Assembly: GCA_002345505.1 (NCBI GenBank)
Contig: DDWJ01000010.1
Location: 1 to 37,247 of the forward strand
DNA: 37,247 nt
Direction of reading: 5' to 3'
Source: Caryophanales bacterium UBA2289
Lineage (GTDB): Bacteria > Bacillota_I > Bacilli_A > Izemoplasmatales > Hujiaoplasmataceae
Below the pieces are notes generated by a model, which saw nothing but the letters and a program-made list of their open reading frames with translations, ran no database searches and was not told the origin of the DNA. The translations under genes and the position numbers were made by a program. Of this stretch, positions 29,599-37,247 are shown piece after piece (position 1 is the first letter of the stretch; the number at the start of each line of letters is the position of its first letter).

Positions 29599-29861
29599 AA
29601 ATTATTAGAGTAACAGCTATGTGGTGTATGAGTTGTTTGGTGATGAAAAAGGTCTGGAAAAAGGCGTTTTCCGATTACCAAAATATTGAAATCATCGACT
29701 ATGATTTTGACGATGATGAAGAAAAATTGAAAGATTTGAATATTGGAAACATCTTGCCATTATTGATTTTTTATAAAGAAAGTAAAGAGATAAAACGAAT
29801 AGCTGGAGAAAAAAGTTTAAAACAGATGCAAGAAATTTTGTCTGAAATATATGATGCATAA
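29595..29861 (+). CDS. Thioredoxin-like protein with a WCMSC motif
   Basis: An 88-residue small thioredoxin-fold protein with the redox motif TAMWCMSC at residues 7-14 and a later ILPLLIFYKE segment containing the cis-Pro region (LP). It is shorter than thioredoxin (about 105) and lacks the WCGPC active site. Its start overlaps the cysteine desulfurase gene by 4 bases, so it may reduce the persulfide on that enzyme or otherwise serve in sulfur transfer (inference). The stop codon lies inside the terminator stem. Confidence 0.75.
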   Translation: MKIIRVTAMWCMSCLVMKKVWKKAFSDYQNIEIIDYDFDDDEEKLKDLNIGNILPLLIFYKESKEIKRIAGEKSLKQMQEILSEIYDA

Positions 29862-29888
29862 AAGTAAACGCTTTTATGCATTTTTATT
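29854..29888 (+). terminator. Terminator overlapping the thioredoxin-like gene's stop codon
   Basis: ATGCATAAAAG (29854-29864) and CTTTTATGCAT (29871-29881) form a perfect 11-bp stem with loop TAAACG, then TTTTATTT. The stop TAA is at 29859-29861. Confidence 0.85.
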
Positions 29889-29918
29889 TGCGTAATAACG
29901 AATTATTTGTTAAGCCTA

Positions 29919-29927
29919 TGTTATAAT
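29919..29927 (+). promoter_or_regulatory. Extended -10 promoter of cysE-cysK
   Basis: TGTTATAAT with TATAAT at 29922-29927; no good -35. No T-box or S-box was seen in the 30-base leader. Confidence 0.65.
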
Positions 29928-29956
29928 TATTAGTGGATTAAGGTGAGGTTTAAGAG

Positions 29957-30850
29957 ATGAAACTAATAAAACAAGTAAATGCAATTAGAGAATCTTATAA
30001 GAGTGATATGATAAAAAAAGATCATTGTTCTTGCAAGATTCCCCAAGCAAAAGAAATTGAAAAAATTATTGAACTAACTAGAGAATTAATATTCCCTGGT
30101 TATTTCTCCGATAAACATTTAAGTGAAGTTCCAAGCGTTTTACATACTTCAAGAGTTCTTAAGAAATTGCATAAATTACTTAAGACCCAGATTAAATATT
30201 CTTTACTATATTTGGCGGATGCAGAAAAATCAAAACAATTAGCACAAAAATCTTGTACTCTTTGTGTTGATTTTATCAATCATATCCCCGATGTAAGGAA
30301 GTTTGCTTATAAAGATGCGCTAGCCCATTTTAATGGCGATCCAGCAGCTTTTAATTTGGACCAAGTTATAATATCTTATCCAGGTTTATACGCAATTACG
30401 ATTTATAGAATTGCTCATTGCTTAGATAAAATAGGGGTTCAAGTAATCCCGAGAATGATGAGCGAATACGCTCATAAAGTAACTGGTATTGATATCAATC
30501 CAAAAGCTATTATTGGCGAAAGTTTCTTTATTGACCACGGTACCGGAGTTGTAATTGGCGAAACCGCCATTATCGGTGATAACGTGAAGATTTATCAAGG
30601 CGTAACTTTAGGAGCGTTGAGCTTAAGAAAAGGTCAATTACTTAAAGGGACGAAACGCCATCCAACAATAGAGAATGATGTGACTATCTACGCCAACGCT
30701 TCAATTCTTGGAGGCGATACAATTATTGGCGAAAACTCAGTAATCGGTTCAAATGTCTTTATCACCAAAAGTATTGATAAAAATACAGTTGTGATTAATA
30801 AGGAAAACGAACTCTTATTAAGGGAGAATAAAACTAATGGCAGTTTATAA
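29957..30850 (+). CDS. cysE: Serine O-acetyltransferase (EpsC/CysE type)
   Basis: A 297-residue enzyme making O-acetylserine from serine and acetyl-CoA, the first step of cysteine synthesis. The N-terminal helical domain ends in DALAHFNGDPAAFNLDQVII, followed by SYPGLYAITIYRIAH and the left-handed beta-helix of hexapeptide repeats: FFIDHGTGVVIGETAIIGD with the catalytic His, YQGVTLGALS, HPTIENDVTIYANASILGG. The long N terminus and size fit the EpsC-like branch of Firmicutes rather than the shorter CysE. GGTGAGG precedes ATG 29957. It overlaps cysK by 14 bases, so the pair is translated together and may form the cysteine synthase complex. Confidence 0.9.
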   Translation: MKLIKQVNAIRESYKSDMIKKDHCSCKIPQAKEIEKIIELTRELIFPGYFSDKHLSEVPSVLHTSRVLKKLHKLLKTQIKYSLLYLADAEKSKQLAQKSCTLCVDFINHIPDVRKFAYKDALAHFNGDPAAFNLDQVIISYPGLYAITIYRIAHCLDKIGVQVIPRMMSEYAHKVTGIDINPKAIIGESFFIDHGTGVVIGETAIIGDNVKIYQGVTLGALSLRKGQLLKGTKRHPTIENDVTIYANASILGGDTIIGENSVIGSNVFITKSIDKNTVVINKENELLLRENKTNGSL

Positions 30851-31760
30851 TAATATTTTAGAGACAATCGGTAATACACCGATTGTAAGACTCAGGAAGA
30901 TTGAAGAATTGTTTGATTTAAAGGTTGAGCTATACGCTAAACTTGAAAGTTTCAATCCAGCTAATAATGTTAAGGTTAGACCGGCTTTTGAGATGATTAA
31001 AAGAATGTATGAAGAAAAGAAAATTGATAGCACTTATACCTTAATTGAATCCACCAGTGGTAATACTGGTATTGGAATTGCGATGGTTGGGGCATATTAT
31101 GGCAATAAAGTTATTATTGTAATGCCAGAAACTGTCTCAAAAGAAAGAATTGATATCTTAAAGCATTATGGTGCTAAGGTCTTTTTGACCAAAGGAGAAG
31201 ATGGTATCAAGGGCTCTGATATACTTGTTGAAGCGCTGCTTAAAGAAATCACGCCTAGTATTCAACCATCACAGTTTAAAAATCCTCATAACCCACTTGC
31301 CCATTATCTTAAAACCGCTCAAGAAATTGATCGAGATTTAGAGGATTTAGACTATATTTTTATTACAGTAGGTACAGGCGGTACAGTTAGTGGAATTGGA
31401 AAATACTATAAAGAAAATAACAAAAATACAAAAATTATCGCAATTGAGCCAACATATTCACCGGTTCTATCAGGGGGTAAAAAGGGTCCACATAAGATTC
31501 AAGGTATTGGACCGGGATTTATACCAGAAAACTTCAATAGTGAGTATGTCGATAGCATTTTAGGTGTTAAAGACGAAGATGCTTATCGTTTTACTAAACT
31601 TTTGCCAAAACTTGAGGGGATTAGCGGCGGGATAAGTTCAGGAGCTAGTCTTGCAAGAACGATTGAGTATCTAAAAACAAATAAGATTAAGTCTGGTAAA
31701 ATTTGTATGATTTTTCCCGATTCAGGAGAAAAATACTTTTCTACTGGGGTATTTGAATAG
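30837..31760 (+). CDS. cysK: Cysteine synthase (O-acetylserine sulfhydrylase)
   Basis: A 307-residue PLP enzyme that makes cysteine from O-acetylserine and sulfide. ETIGNTPIVRL at the start, the PLP lysine in NPANNVKVRPAF, the phosphate or substrate loop ESTSGNTGIGIA, GTGGTVSGIGKYYKE and the end IFPDSGEKYFSTGVF are all family hallmarks. The residues after the lysine (KVR) differ from the frequent KDR, which other members also vary. GGGAG inside cysE precedes ATG 30837. Forms an operon with cysE and ends in a terminator. Confidence 0.93.
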   Translation: MAVYNNILETIGNTPIVRLRKIEELFDLKVELYAKLESFNPANNVKVRPAFEMIKRMYEEKKIDSTYTLIESTSGNTGIGIAMVGAYYGNKVIIVMPETVSKERIDILKHYGAKVFLTKGEDGIKGSDILVEALLKEITPSIQPSQFKNPHNPLAHYLKTAQEIDRDLEDLDYIFITVGTGGTVSGIGKYYKENNKNTKIIAIEPTYSPVLSGGKKGPHKIQGIGPGFIPENFNSEYVDSILGVKDEDAYRFTKLLPKLEGISGGISSGASLARTIEYLKTNKIKSGKICMIFPDSGEKYFSTGVFE

Positions 31761-31764
31761 CAAG

Positions 31765-31796
31765 AAAGCCTTTAAGTAGGCTTTTTTTATTTTTTT
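31765..31796 (+). terminator. Terminator of cysE-cysK
   Basis: AAAGCCT (31765-31771) and AGGCTTT (31778-31784) form a 7-bp stem, followed by a long T-rich run. Confidence 0.85.
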
Positions 31797-31803
31797 AAAA
31801 AAA

Positions 31804-31830
31804 TTAGCACTTAGGACTTGACAGTGCTAA
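31804..31830. promoter_or_regulatory. CIRCE operator 1 of hsp20
   Basis: TTAGCACTT (31804-31812), 9-base spacer, CAGTGCTAA (31822-31830): one difference from consensus in each half. It overlaps the -35 box. Confidence 0.88.
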
Positions 31831-31845
31831 AATATGTGCTATAAT
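31818..31845 (+). promoter_or_regulatory. Promoter of hsp20
   Basis: TTGACA (31818-31823), 16-base spacer, TATAAT (31840-31845) with TGC before it, giving an extended -10. It lies between and over two HrcA-type operators. Confidence 0.85.
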
Positions 31846-31849
31846 ATAA

Positions 31850-31876
31850 TTGTCACTCGAGGTAAGAGAGTGCTAA
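31850..31876. promoter_or_regulatory. CIRCE operator 2 of hsp20
   Basis: TTGTCACTC (31850-31858), 9-base spacer, GAGTGCTAA (31868-31876). The second half is a perfect consensus half-site, the first has two differences. It covers the transcription start. Confidence 0.75.
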
Positions 31877-31903
31877 TTATTAAAATAATAAGGAGGAATT
31901 ATT

Positions 31904-32320
31904 ATGACAAAATTAGTTAAAAGAAACAATTCTTTATCATTCTTCGATGATTTCTTCGATGATTTTTTCCAACCAGCTACTAGAAATGTGAGTGCGAGTA
32001 TGAAAACTGACATTCTCGAACTAGAAAAAGGATATGAACTACAAATTGATGTTCCTGGTTTCGATAAAGAAGACATCAGAATCTCTTTAGAAAAAGGTTA
32101 CTTAACAATTGAAGCCAAAAAAGAAAATGTTGATGAAAAGAAAGACTTACATTATGTAAAACGCGAAAGATTCTTAGGTACTTGCGCTAGAAGTTTCTTT
32201 GTAGGTGAAGAAATAGCTGAAGAAGATATCAAAGCAGAATATGATAAAGGCACACTAAAAGTATTTGTTCCAAAAGAAGGCACAAATGTAAAAGCAAAGA
32301 AATACATTGCTATTGAATAA
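31904..32320 (+). CDS. Small heat-shock protein (Hsp20/alpha-crystallin family)
   Basis: A 138-residue ATP-independent holdase. The alpha-crystallin domain (about 32-128) includes KTDILELEKGYELQIDVPGF, RISLEKGYLTIEAKK and the closing GTLKVFVPK. A C-terminal IAI tripeptide matches the I-x-I/V motif used in oligomer assembly. The Asp/Phe-rich N terminus (FFDDFFDDFF) is common. AAGGAGG precedes ATG 31904. Two CIRCE elements over its promoter predict HrcA repression, together with clpB in the same regulon. Monocistronic. Confidence 0.95.
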   Translation: MTKLVKRNNSLSFFDDFFDDFFQPATRNVSASMKTDILELEKGYELQIDVPGFDKEDIRISLEKGYLTIEAKKENVDEKKDLHYVKRERFLGTCARSFFVGEEIAEEDIKAEYDKGTLKVFVPKEGTNVKAKKYIAIE

Positions 32321-32340
32321 ACTTTAATACTCTTTTCTTA

Positions 32341-32370
32341 AAAACCCCTTATTGCTAGGGGTTTTTTCTT
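32341..32370 (+). terminator. Terminator of hsp20
   Basis: AAAACCCCT (32341-32349) and AGGGGTTTT (32357-32365) form a 9-bp stem, followed by TTCTTT. Confidence 0.88.
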
Positions 32371-32412
32371 TAGAGAAATTTCATGTTTTTGAGTTTTGTA
32401 CTTAATAGTTTA

Positions 32413-32421
32413 TGATATAAT
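32413..32421 (+). promoter_or_regulatory. Extended -10 promoter of addB-addA
   Basis: TGATATAAT with TATAAT at 32416-32421. The start codon is only 19 bases downstream, so the leader is very short. Confidence 0.6.
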
Positions 32422-32439
32422 ATTCATTAGGTGAAAGAT

Positions 32440-34695
32440 ATGGATTTATTAAAAAATATTGATGAGAATTCGCTATTAATTGCGAGTAATCAGGATAAAC
32501 TATCAGTGTTGAATTACTTGAGTACAAATCAAGTGTTTTTGAACTTGTTGTTTTATAATTCAGATTATTCTTTTTTAAAGATTGACCATAGATATCCATT
32601 TTACTTAAAGAAGGAGTTCGGCATTGAACCTTACTTGGCTGATAGAATTAAAAAGTATTTTGATTATATTGATATCTTTAAAGAGTATCAAAATGAAAAG
32701 ATAAGAAAATTATCCGAAATTAAGAAATATCTTTTAAAAGAAAATATTATCCATGAATCTAGTACAAAATTTAATAAAATATATGCAGTTAATGATAGTT
32801 TTGTGCCTGAATTTTTAAAAGGTGACAAAGCTAAATTATTAATCAATGATTTTAAGAGAACACCAGTTAAACTAATCAAGGCTTTAGATCCTGAGAATAT
32901 GGCTTATGCTGTATTTGAAGAAGTAATCAATTTGATTGAAAAGGGCGTTGAACTAAACAAAATTCATATTGTTAATTCTTTTGAAGAAGATGATTTAACC
33001 CTTTTAAAACTCTTTAACGATGCCAACATTCCTGTAAACCTTAATAAGAGTAAGTCTTTAACGGATTATCCATTTGTGACTAGAATTATTAAAATTCTAA
33101 AAAGTAAAGGATATGATACTTGCGTTGAATACATCAAAATGCAAGGTGATCAAGCGATGAATGAAGTTATTAGACTGTTTAACTCTTATAACTCAGATTT
33201 AATCAAGTCTAATATCGATTGTTTTATCCATGAGTTAAAGAAGTTAAAAGTTAAAAGTACGGTCTATAATAACGGAGTAGAAATTATTCCTTTTAACGCA
33301 TTAATTTCTAGGAATGATCATTATTACATCTTAATGAATTATTATGATGAGGTTTTTCCGAAGAAGTATCTTGATAATGATTATCTAAGCAATCAAGAAG
33401 TTCTAGAGTTAAATTATCCTTCAACTCACCTCTTAAGTAAGTATGAAAAAGAAAATACGGAATCAATATTAAAAGCGATTGATAAGCTGATTTTAGTGAT
33501 GCCAAAAATCGTTCTAGAAAAAACCAGAGAAGCTGATTTAGATTTAAATCGCGAAATCAAAATAGTAGATTATGAGTATATAGTTTCTAACTCCTCTTAT
33601 TTAGCTGATTTACTGGTTTTAGATTACGCAAAGAAGCGATTCATGTATGATAAATATAATATTAAAACAGCTGATCTAGAGGTTTTGAATAACAGTTTTA
33701 AAGATGGTTATTATCGGTATATCCCCCAATTTAGTGGTTTAAATAAAGAATTATTAAAAGAACTAATTGAAAAGAAAAATACTCTTAGTGCCTATAAATT
33801 GGAAAGTTATGCAAAGTGTCCTTTTAGCTATTTGTTAAATTTCTTACTTGAGATTGATGACTTTAAGGAAAATATTTTTACCTATATTGGTAATGTTACG
33901 CATCGTGCTTTAGAAGTTTTTTTAAAGACAGGTGATTATAACTTAGAAGAAATCATGAATGAATTTACTTTCCCTCAAGATGAGGAATATAAATATGAGG
34001 TTTACCAAGAAGTGATTAGAGATAATGTAGAAATGATTAAGACAATTGTTCATGATTTTCATCAGACGACAAATTTTACAAAAATCTTAACCGAACATTC
34101 GATTAAGCAACCATTCGATGAAGTGTTTAGTTTAAGTGGAATTGTCGATAAGGTTATGTTTGATGAGACATATAAATATTTCTTAGTTGTCGATTATAAA
34201 TATAGCGGTAAAGATTTCAAAAGAGAAGATTTGGATAAAGATTATAATATCCAATTACCTCTCTATCTTTATGCTTTAAAAAAGAAGTATAAAGAATATC
34301 AACCTGCAGCTATGCTTTATCAAGAAACTTCATTAAAGAAAGAAAAACGTGGTGAAGAACTTGATTATCGGATGAAAGGTATGGTTATTGATTTAGTTAG
34401 CGTTGTTATAAGAATTGATCCAACAGAATCAAAGATAGTTGGAGTTCAGATTAAACAGGATGAAACTCTTAAGAATAATGCTAATACGGTTATAAGTATT
34501 GAAGATATGGATAAGTTACTTGTTGATACTGAGAGTAGAATAAAAAGAATGGCAGAAGGAATTAAGACCGGAGATTTTAAGATTTTCCCGCTCTTAGTTG
34601 ATTATGATCAACAGAGTAAAAACTATATTGCTTGTAAATACTGTAAGTTCGGTTCAATCTGTTATTCAAAGAATAAGCTTCTAGGTGGTGAGTAA
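32440..34695 (+). CDS. addB: AddB-type helicase/nuclease subunit, short form
   Basis: A 751-residue subunit of the AddAB double-strand-break repair complex, which resects ends and responds to Chi. The C-terminal PD-(D/E)XK nuclease region has LSAYKLESYAKCPFSYLLNF, GNVTHRALEVFLK, SGIVDKVMF and VVDYKYSG. Four Cys fit the AddB iron-sulfur staple: Cys460, then Cys732-x2-Cys735-x5-Cys741. The protein is much shorter than Bacillus AddB (about 1,160 residues); the missing part is in the N-terminal helicase-like region, and no Walker A is visible. GTG 32431 lies within the Shine-Dalgarno AGGTGA, so ATG 32440 is the start. The addA gene begins one base after the stop codon, which fits an addB-addA operon. 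Confidence 0.88.
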   Translation: MDLLKNIDENSLLIASNQDKLSVLNYLSTNQVFLNLLFYNSDYSFLKIDHRYPFYLKKEFGIEPYLADRIKKYFDYIDIFKEYQNEKIRKLSEIKKYLLKENIIHESSTKFNKIYAVNDSFVPEFLKGDKAKLLINDFKRTPVKLIKALDPENMAYAVFEEVINLIEKGVELNKIHIVNSFEEDDLTLLKLFNDANIPVNLNKSKSLTDYPFVTRIIKILKSKGYDTCVEYIKMQGDQAMNEVIRLFNSYNSDLIKSNIDCFIHELKKLKVKSTVYNNGVEIIPFNALISRNDHYYILMNYYDEVFPKKYLDNDYLSNQEVLELNYPSTHLLSKYEKENTESILKAIDKLILVMPKIVLEKTREADLDLNREIKIVDYEYIVSNSSYLADLLVLDYAKKRFMYDKYNIKTADLEVLNNSFKDGYYRYIPQFSGLNKELLKELIEKKNTLSAYKLESYAKCPFSYLLNFLLEIDDFKENIFTYIGNVTHRALEVFLKTGDYNLEEIMNEFTFPQDEEYKYEVYQEVIRDNVEMIKTIVHDFHQTTNFTKILTEHSIKQPFDEVFSLSGIVDKVMFDETYKYFLVVDYKYSGKDFKREDLDKDYNIQLPLYLYALKKKYKEYQPAAMLYQETSLKKEKRGEELDYRMKGMVIDLVSVVIRIDPTESKIVGVQIKQDETLKNNANTVISIEDMDKLLVDTESRIKRMAEGIKTGDFKIFPLLVDYDQQSKNYIACKYCKFGSICYSKNKLLGGE

Positions 34696-34696
34696 T

Positions 34697-37247
34697 ATGG
34701 GTTTTACGAGTAGTCAAATTGAAGCGATTCATTCACGCGGAAGTAATGTTTTAGTTAGTGCTAGTGCGGGTTCAGGTAAAACTGGAGTTTTAAAAGAACG
34801 AGTCATTGAAATGCTTAAAGCAGGAGAGTTTATTGATGAGTTAGTTGTTTTAACCTTTACAGAAGCAGCTGCGGCGGAGATGAAATCAAGGATTGTTAAT
34901 GATATTTATGAACTTAAACTCACTAACCAAATTGAAAGAATTGATAATGCGATAATCTCAACATTTGATGCTTTTACTTTAAGACTTGTTAAGGAATATC
35001 ATTACCTTTTTGGACTTGACAGTAATATAGGTATTAATGATCAAGTTATTATTTCTTCAAGAAAAAAGCAATTAATTAAAGATGTTTTAAAAAAGTATTA
35101 TCTAGCGAAAAACCCTGATTTTTTACGCTTTTTTAAGATGTATTTTTCTAAGAGCGACCATTGGTTAGAAGAAAGTGTTTATTCTATCGGTGAAGCTTTT
35201 AGAAAACGACCTGATTATTTTAGTTTAATTGAAAATTATGATAGTTTTTATTTAAATGAGATATTTTTAGAATCTAAGTCTGAAGATTATATTGAGAGTA
35301 TAAAAGAACAGATTAGAAGAAGTTATCTTCTATTTGACAAGTATTTTAATAACGAAGCTAATTTGGTTGATTTAGAATATCAAAATTATTTAAATGAAGT
35401 GAATAGAATCATTGTTGATTTGTTAGAAAAATCTGGTGATGACTTTTTATCTGAGTTAGTAAGTATTAGTTTCCCAAGTAAGCCAAGAAATAAAGATACG
35501 GATAAGCCGAAGATTATCGAACAAATTAACAAGTTAAAAAAAGATTTTGATACTTTATTTGCATCTAATAAGAAAGAACTCATTAGTAATTTCAGAATGA
35601 GCAGTTTCGGCGTAAAAATCTTGCTTGAAATAGTATCTGAGTATTTAAAGAGTTTTGAAAGTATCAAGAAAGAAGAGGAGTTGTTTTCTTTTGAAGATAT
35701 AATGTTCTATGCTATTGAGTTGTTTGAAAAGTTTGAGGATGTAAGATTCAAGTTTAAGAATCAAATTAAAGAGATTTTAATTGATGAATATCAAGATACC
35801 AATGATCTTCAAGATCGTTTTATTAGTTTGATTGCTAATGAAAATGTCTTTATGGTCGGCGATGTCAAACAATCGATATATCGCTTTAGAAATGCTAATC
35901 CTAAGAATTTTATGCGTATTTATGATGAATATTTAAATAAGGGTTCTGGTAAAGCAATTTTTTTACAAGAAAACTTTAGATCAAATAAATATGTTTTAGA
36001 ATCAATCAATAAAATCTTTAAACAGATTATGACTACTGATGTTGGCGGTGTAGATTATGAAGGTAAACAAGTTTTAATCAGCGGTTATGATAATGAATCT
36101 TTACTTCATCAAAAAAATGCATTTATTACTAAACTTTATGATTTTGAAAAAGTCAAAGAAGTATATCAAGATTTAGAAAAAGCTAATGTAGAAGCTAAAA
36201 TAGTCGCTAAGGATATAGTTGCTAGACTTAGTAGAAATGAATTAATCTATGATTTAAAGAAGCAAGCTTTTAGAAGTTTAGAGTATAAAGATATAACAAT
36301 ATTGGTTTCGCAAAAAACGGATTTTAATATCTATTTAGAAGAGTTGAGCAAGTATAATATTCCTGTTGAATTATATGATGACAAACCTTTTTTCGCGGGT
36401 GATGAGATTCGTTTTATCTTTGAGATGATTAGATTGATTTATTGTTTTAAAGATGAAGAATATTTGAAACAAAATTTCAAGTCTTCACTTTTTGGCGTAG
36501 CGAGATCGTTTGTTTACGAAATAAAAGATGAAGAGATAATTACATTTTTAGTAAAGGAAAATGTATTAAGTATAGCTGATTTAAATGTTTTAAATAATTA
36601 TGAATCTTTGAAAGCAATCTATGAAGATATTCAAGATATAATCGCTAATTTTTGGGACTTTCCAAACGGGGAAATAATTGAAGCAATTTATAAAAGATTA
36701 AGAATTTACTCAAGATTAGCAAGTCTTGAAAATCCTTTTGAGAGTGAAAAGAAGATTGATTTTTTCTTGATGAAAGTTAAGAGTTTAAAGGAATTCGAAT
36801 TTAAAGATTTAATTATTTATTTAGAAGAAATTATTGAAGACAGTAGTTATGATATTGAATATAAAGAAAAGAAAACTGATATTAATGCGATTAAACTAAT
36901 GTCAATGCATAAGTCTAAAGGCTTACAGTTTCCTTTAGTATACTTGATTGGATTATATAAACAGTTTCATAATCCAGAGAATAAATCACCTTTTATCTTT
37001 AGCAAAGATTTAGGAATCCTTACTAAGTCTTATTTAGATGGTTTTTATCCTAATTTCATGCAGAAACTATTATTTAATGAAGTGGATAAAGAGGATTTAT
37101 CCGAGAAGTTAAGACTTCTTTATGTAGCGATGACTCGAGCTGTTAATGAGTTAGTAATGGTTTTAGATTACAAAGAAGATATTGATGAGTTTAAAACGAT
37201 TAAGTCTTTTAGTATCTTGTTGCATCAAACTTTAAAATTTGATGAAT
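34697..37247 (+). CDS. addA: AddA helicase/nuclease subunit, 3' end outside the window
   Basis: At least 850 codons of an open frame that runs off the window. It encodes the UvrD-like helicase of AddAB: Walker A in SASAGSGKTG (residues 21-30), motif Ia VLTFTEAAAAEMKSR, motif II ILIDEYQDTNDLQ (near 360), GDVKQSIYRFRNANPKNF, MSMHKSKGLQFPLVYL and motif VI LLYVAMTRAVNEL. The C-terminal nuclease domain should lie beyond 37247. GGTGG lies shortly before ATG 34697 within addB's last codons, so the two are translated together. Confidence 0.93.
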   Translation, partial: MGFTSSQIEAIHSRGSNVLVSASAGSGKTGVLKERVIEMLKAGEFIDELVVLTFTEAAAAEMKSRIVNDIYELKLTNQIERIDNAIISTFDAFTLRLVKEYHYLFGLDSNIGINDQVIISSRKKQLIKDVLKKYYLAKNPDFLRFFKMYFSKSDHWLEESVYSIGEAFRKRPDYFSLIENYDSFYLNEIFLESKSEDYIESIKEQIRRSYLLFDKYFNNEANLVDLEYQNYLNEVNRIIVDLLEKSGDDFLSELVSISFPSKPRNKDTDKPKIIEQINKLKKDFDTLFASNKKELISNFRMSSFGVKILLEIVSEYLKSFESIKKEEELFSFEDIMFYAIELFEKFEDVRFKFKNQIKEILIDEYQDTNDLQDRFISLIANENVFMVGDVKQSIYRFRNANPKNFMRIYDEYLNKGSGKAIFLQENFRSNKYVLESINKIFKQIMTTDVGGVDYEGKQVLISGYDNESLLHQKNAFITKLYDFEKVKEVYQDLEKANVEAKIVAKDIVARLSRNELIYDLKKQAFRSLEYKDITILVSQKTDFNIYLEELSKYNIPVELYDDKPFFAGDEIRFIFEMIRLIYCFKDEEYLKQNFKSSLFGVARSFVYEIKDEEIITFLVKENVLSIADLNVLNNYESLKAIYEDIQDIIANFWDFPNGEIIEAIYKRLRIYSRLASLENPFESEKKIDFFLMKVKSLKEFEFKDLIIYLEEIIEDSSYDIEYKEKKTDINAIKLMSMHKSKGLQFPLVYLIGLYKQFHNPENKSPFIFSKDLGILTKSYLDGFYPNFMQKLLFNEVDKEDLSEKLRLLYVAMTRAVNELVMVLDYKEDIDEFKTIKSFSILLHQTLKFDE

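Noticed and set aside
30966..30985. Possible inactive cysteine synthase because the PLP-lysine motif reads VKVR instead of VKDR
   Set aside because: The lysine is kept, and active enzymes also vary here (E. coli CysK has VKCR); all other motifs are intact.

Overview
The window is AT-rich, gene-dense bacterial chromosome that reads with the standard code. TGA ends several genes (for example at 10065-10067 and 12683-12685), which argues against the UGA=Trp mycoplasmas. The mix of a low-GC Gram-positive signal set (strong GGAGG sites, TATAAT promoters, CIRCE heat-shock operators, many lipoproteins with T/P/E-rich linkers), a ClpB without an N-terminal domain, and an anaerobic ferredoxin-linked catabolism suggests an uncultivated, peptide-fermenting relative of Mollicutes (Acholeplasma/Haloplasma/Izemoplasma-like). 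That placement is inference from gene content. No mobile element, CRISPR array, tRNA or rRNA was seen.

Layout. 1-3736: a TrpR/YerC-like regulator, two lipoproteins built from a shared ~100-residue repeat, and an unknown protein. 3830-10067: a complete oligopeptide ABC transporter (binding lipoprotein, two permeases, two ATPases) with a small membrane protein at its end. 10188-11838: two unknown proteins and a small lipoprotein with FnIII-like repeats. 12038-17246: an operon for oxidative decarboxylation of (probably branched-chain) 2-oxoacids by a four-subunit ferredoxin oxidoreductase, followed by phosphate butyryltransferase and butyrate kinase. Together with the peptide importer this makes a coherent route from peptides to branched or straight short-chain fatty acids with ATP gain. 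17388-20940: an OhrR/MarR-like regulator, then an ECF sigma factor, a single-pass membrane protein and a lipoprotein homologous to that membrane protein's outer domain. 21065-23543: GNAT acetyltransferase, small HExxH protein, rubredoxin, MscL and a CAT-like acetyltransferase. 23567-24764: a cobalamin riboswitch controlling a DUF4430-like lipoprotein and an ECF-transporter S component. 24792-26906 (minus): clpB under a CIRCE-controlled promoter. 27072-31760: dihydrolipoyl dehydrogenase, cysteine desulfurase with a thioredoxin-like protein, and cysE-cysK for cysteine synthesis. 31904-32320: hsp20 under two CIRCE operators. 32440-37247: addB and addA, the latter cut by the window end.

The best candidate for an undescribed system is the sigma / membrane protein / lipoprotein cassette at 18051-20940: the presumed anti-sigma factor lacks a zinc anti-sigma motif, and the next gene encodes a secreted, lipid-anchored paralogue of its extracytoplasmic domain. 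Both have extreme Asp/Glu tracts, and a UUCG hairpin separates their genes. Second in interest are the repeat lipoproteins at 621-3063 and the P-loop ATPase heading the oxidoreductase operon, whose leader carries an AUG-UAG start-stop pair at the only good ribosome-binding site. All gaps between genes are shorter than 300 bases; their promoters, terminators and leaders are listed individually.
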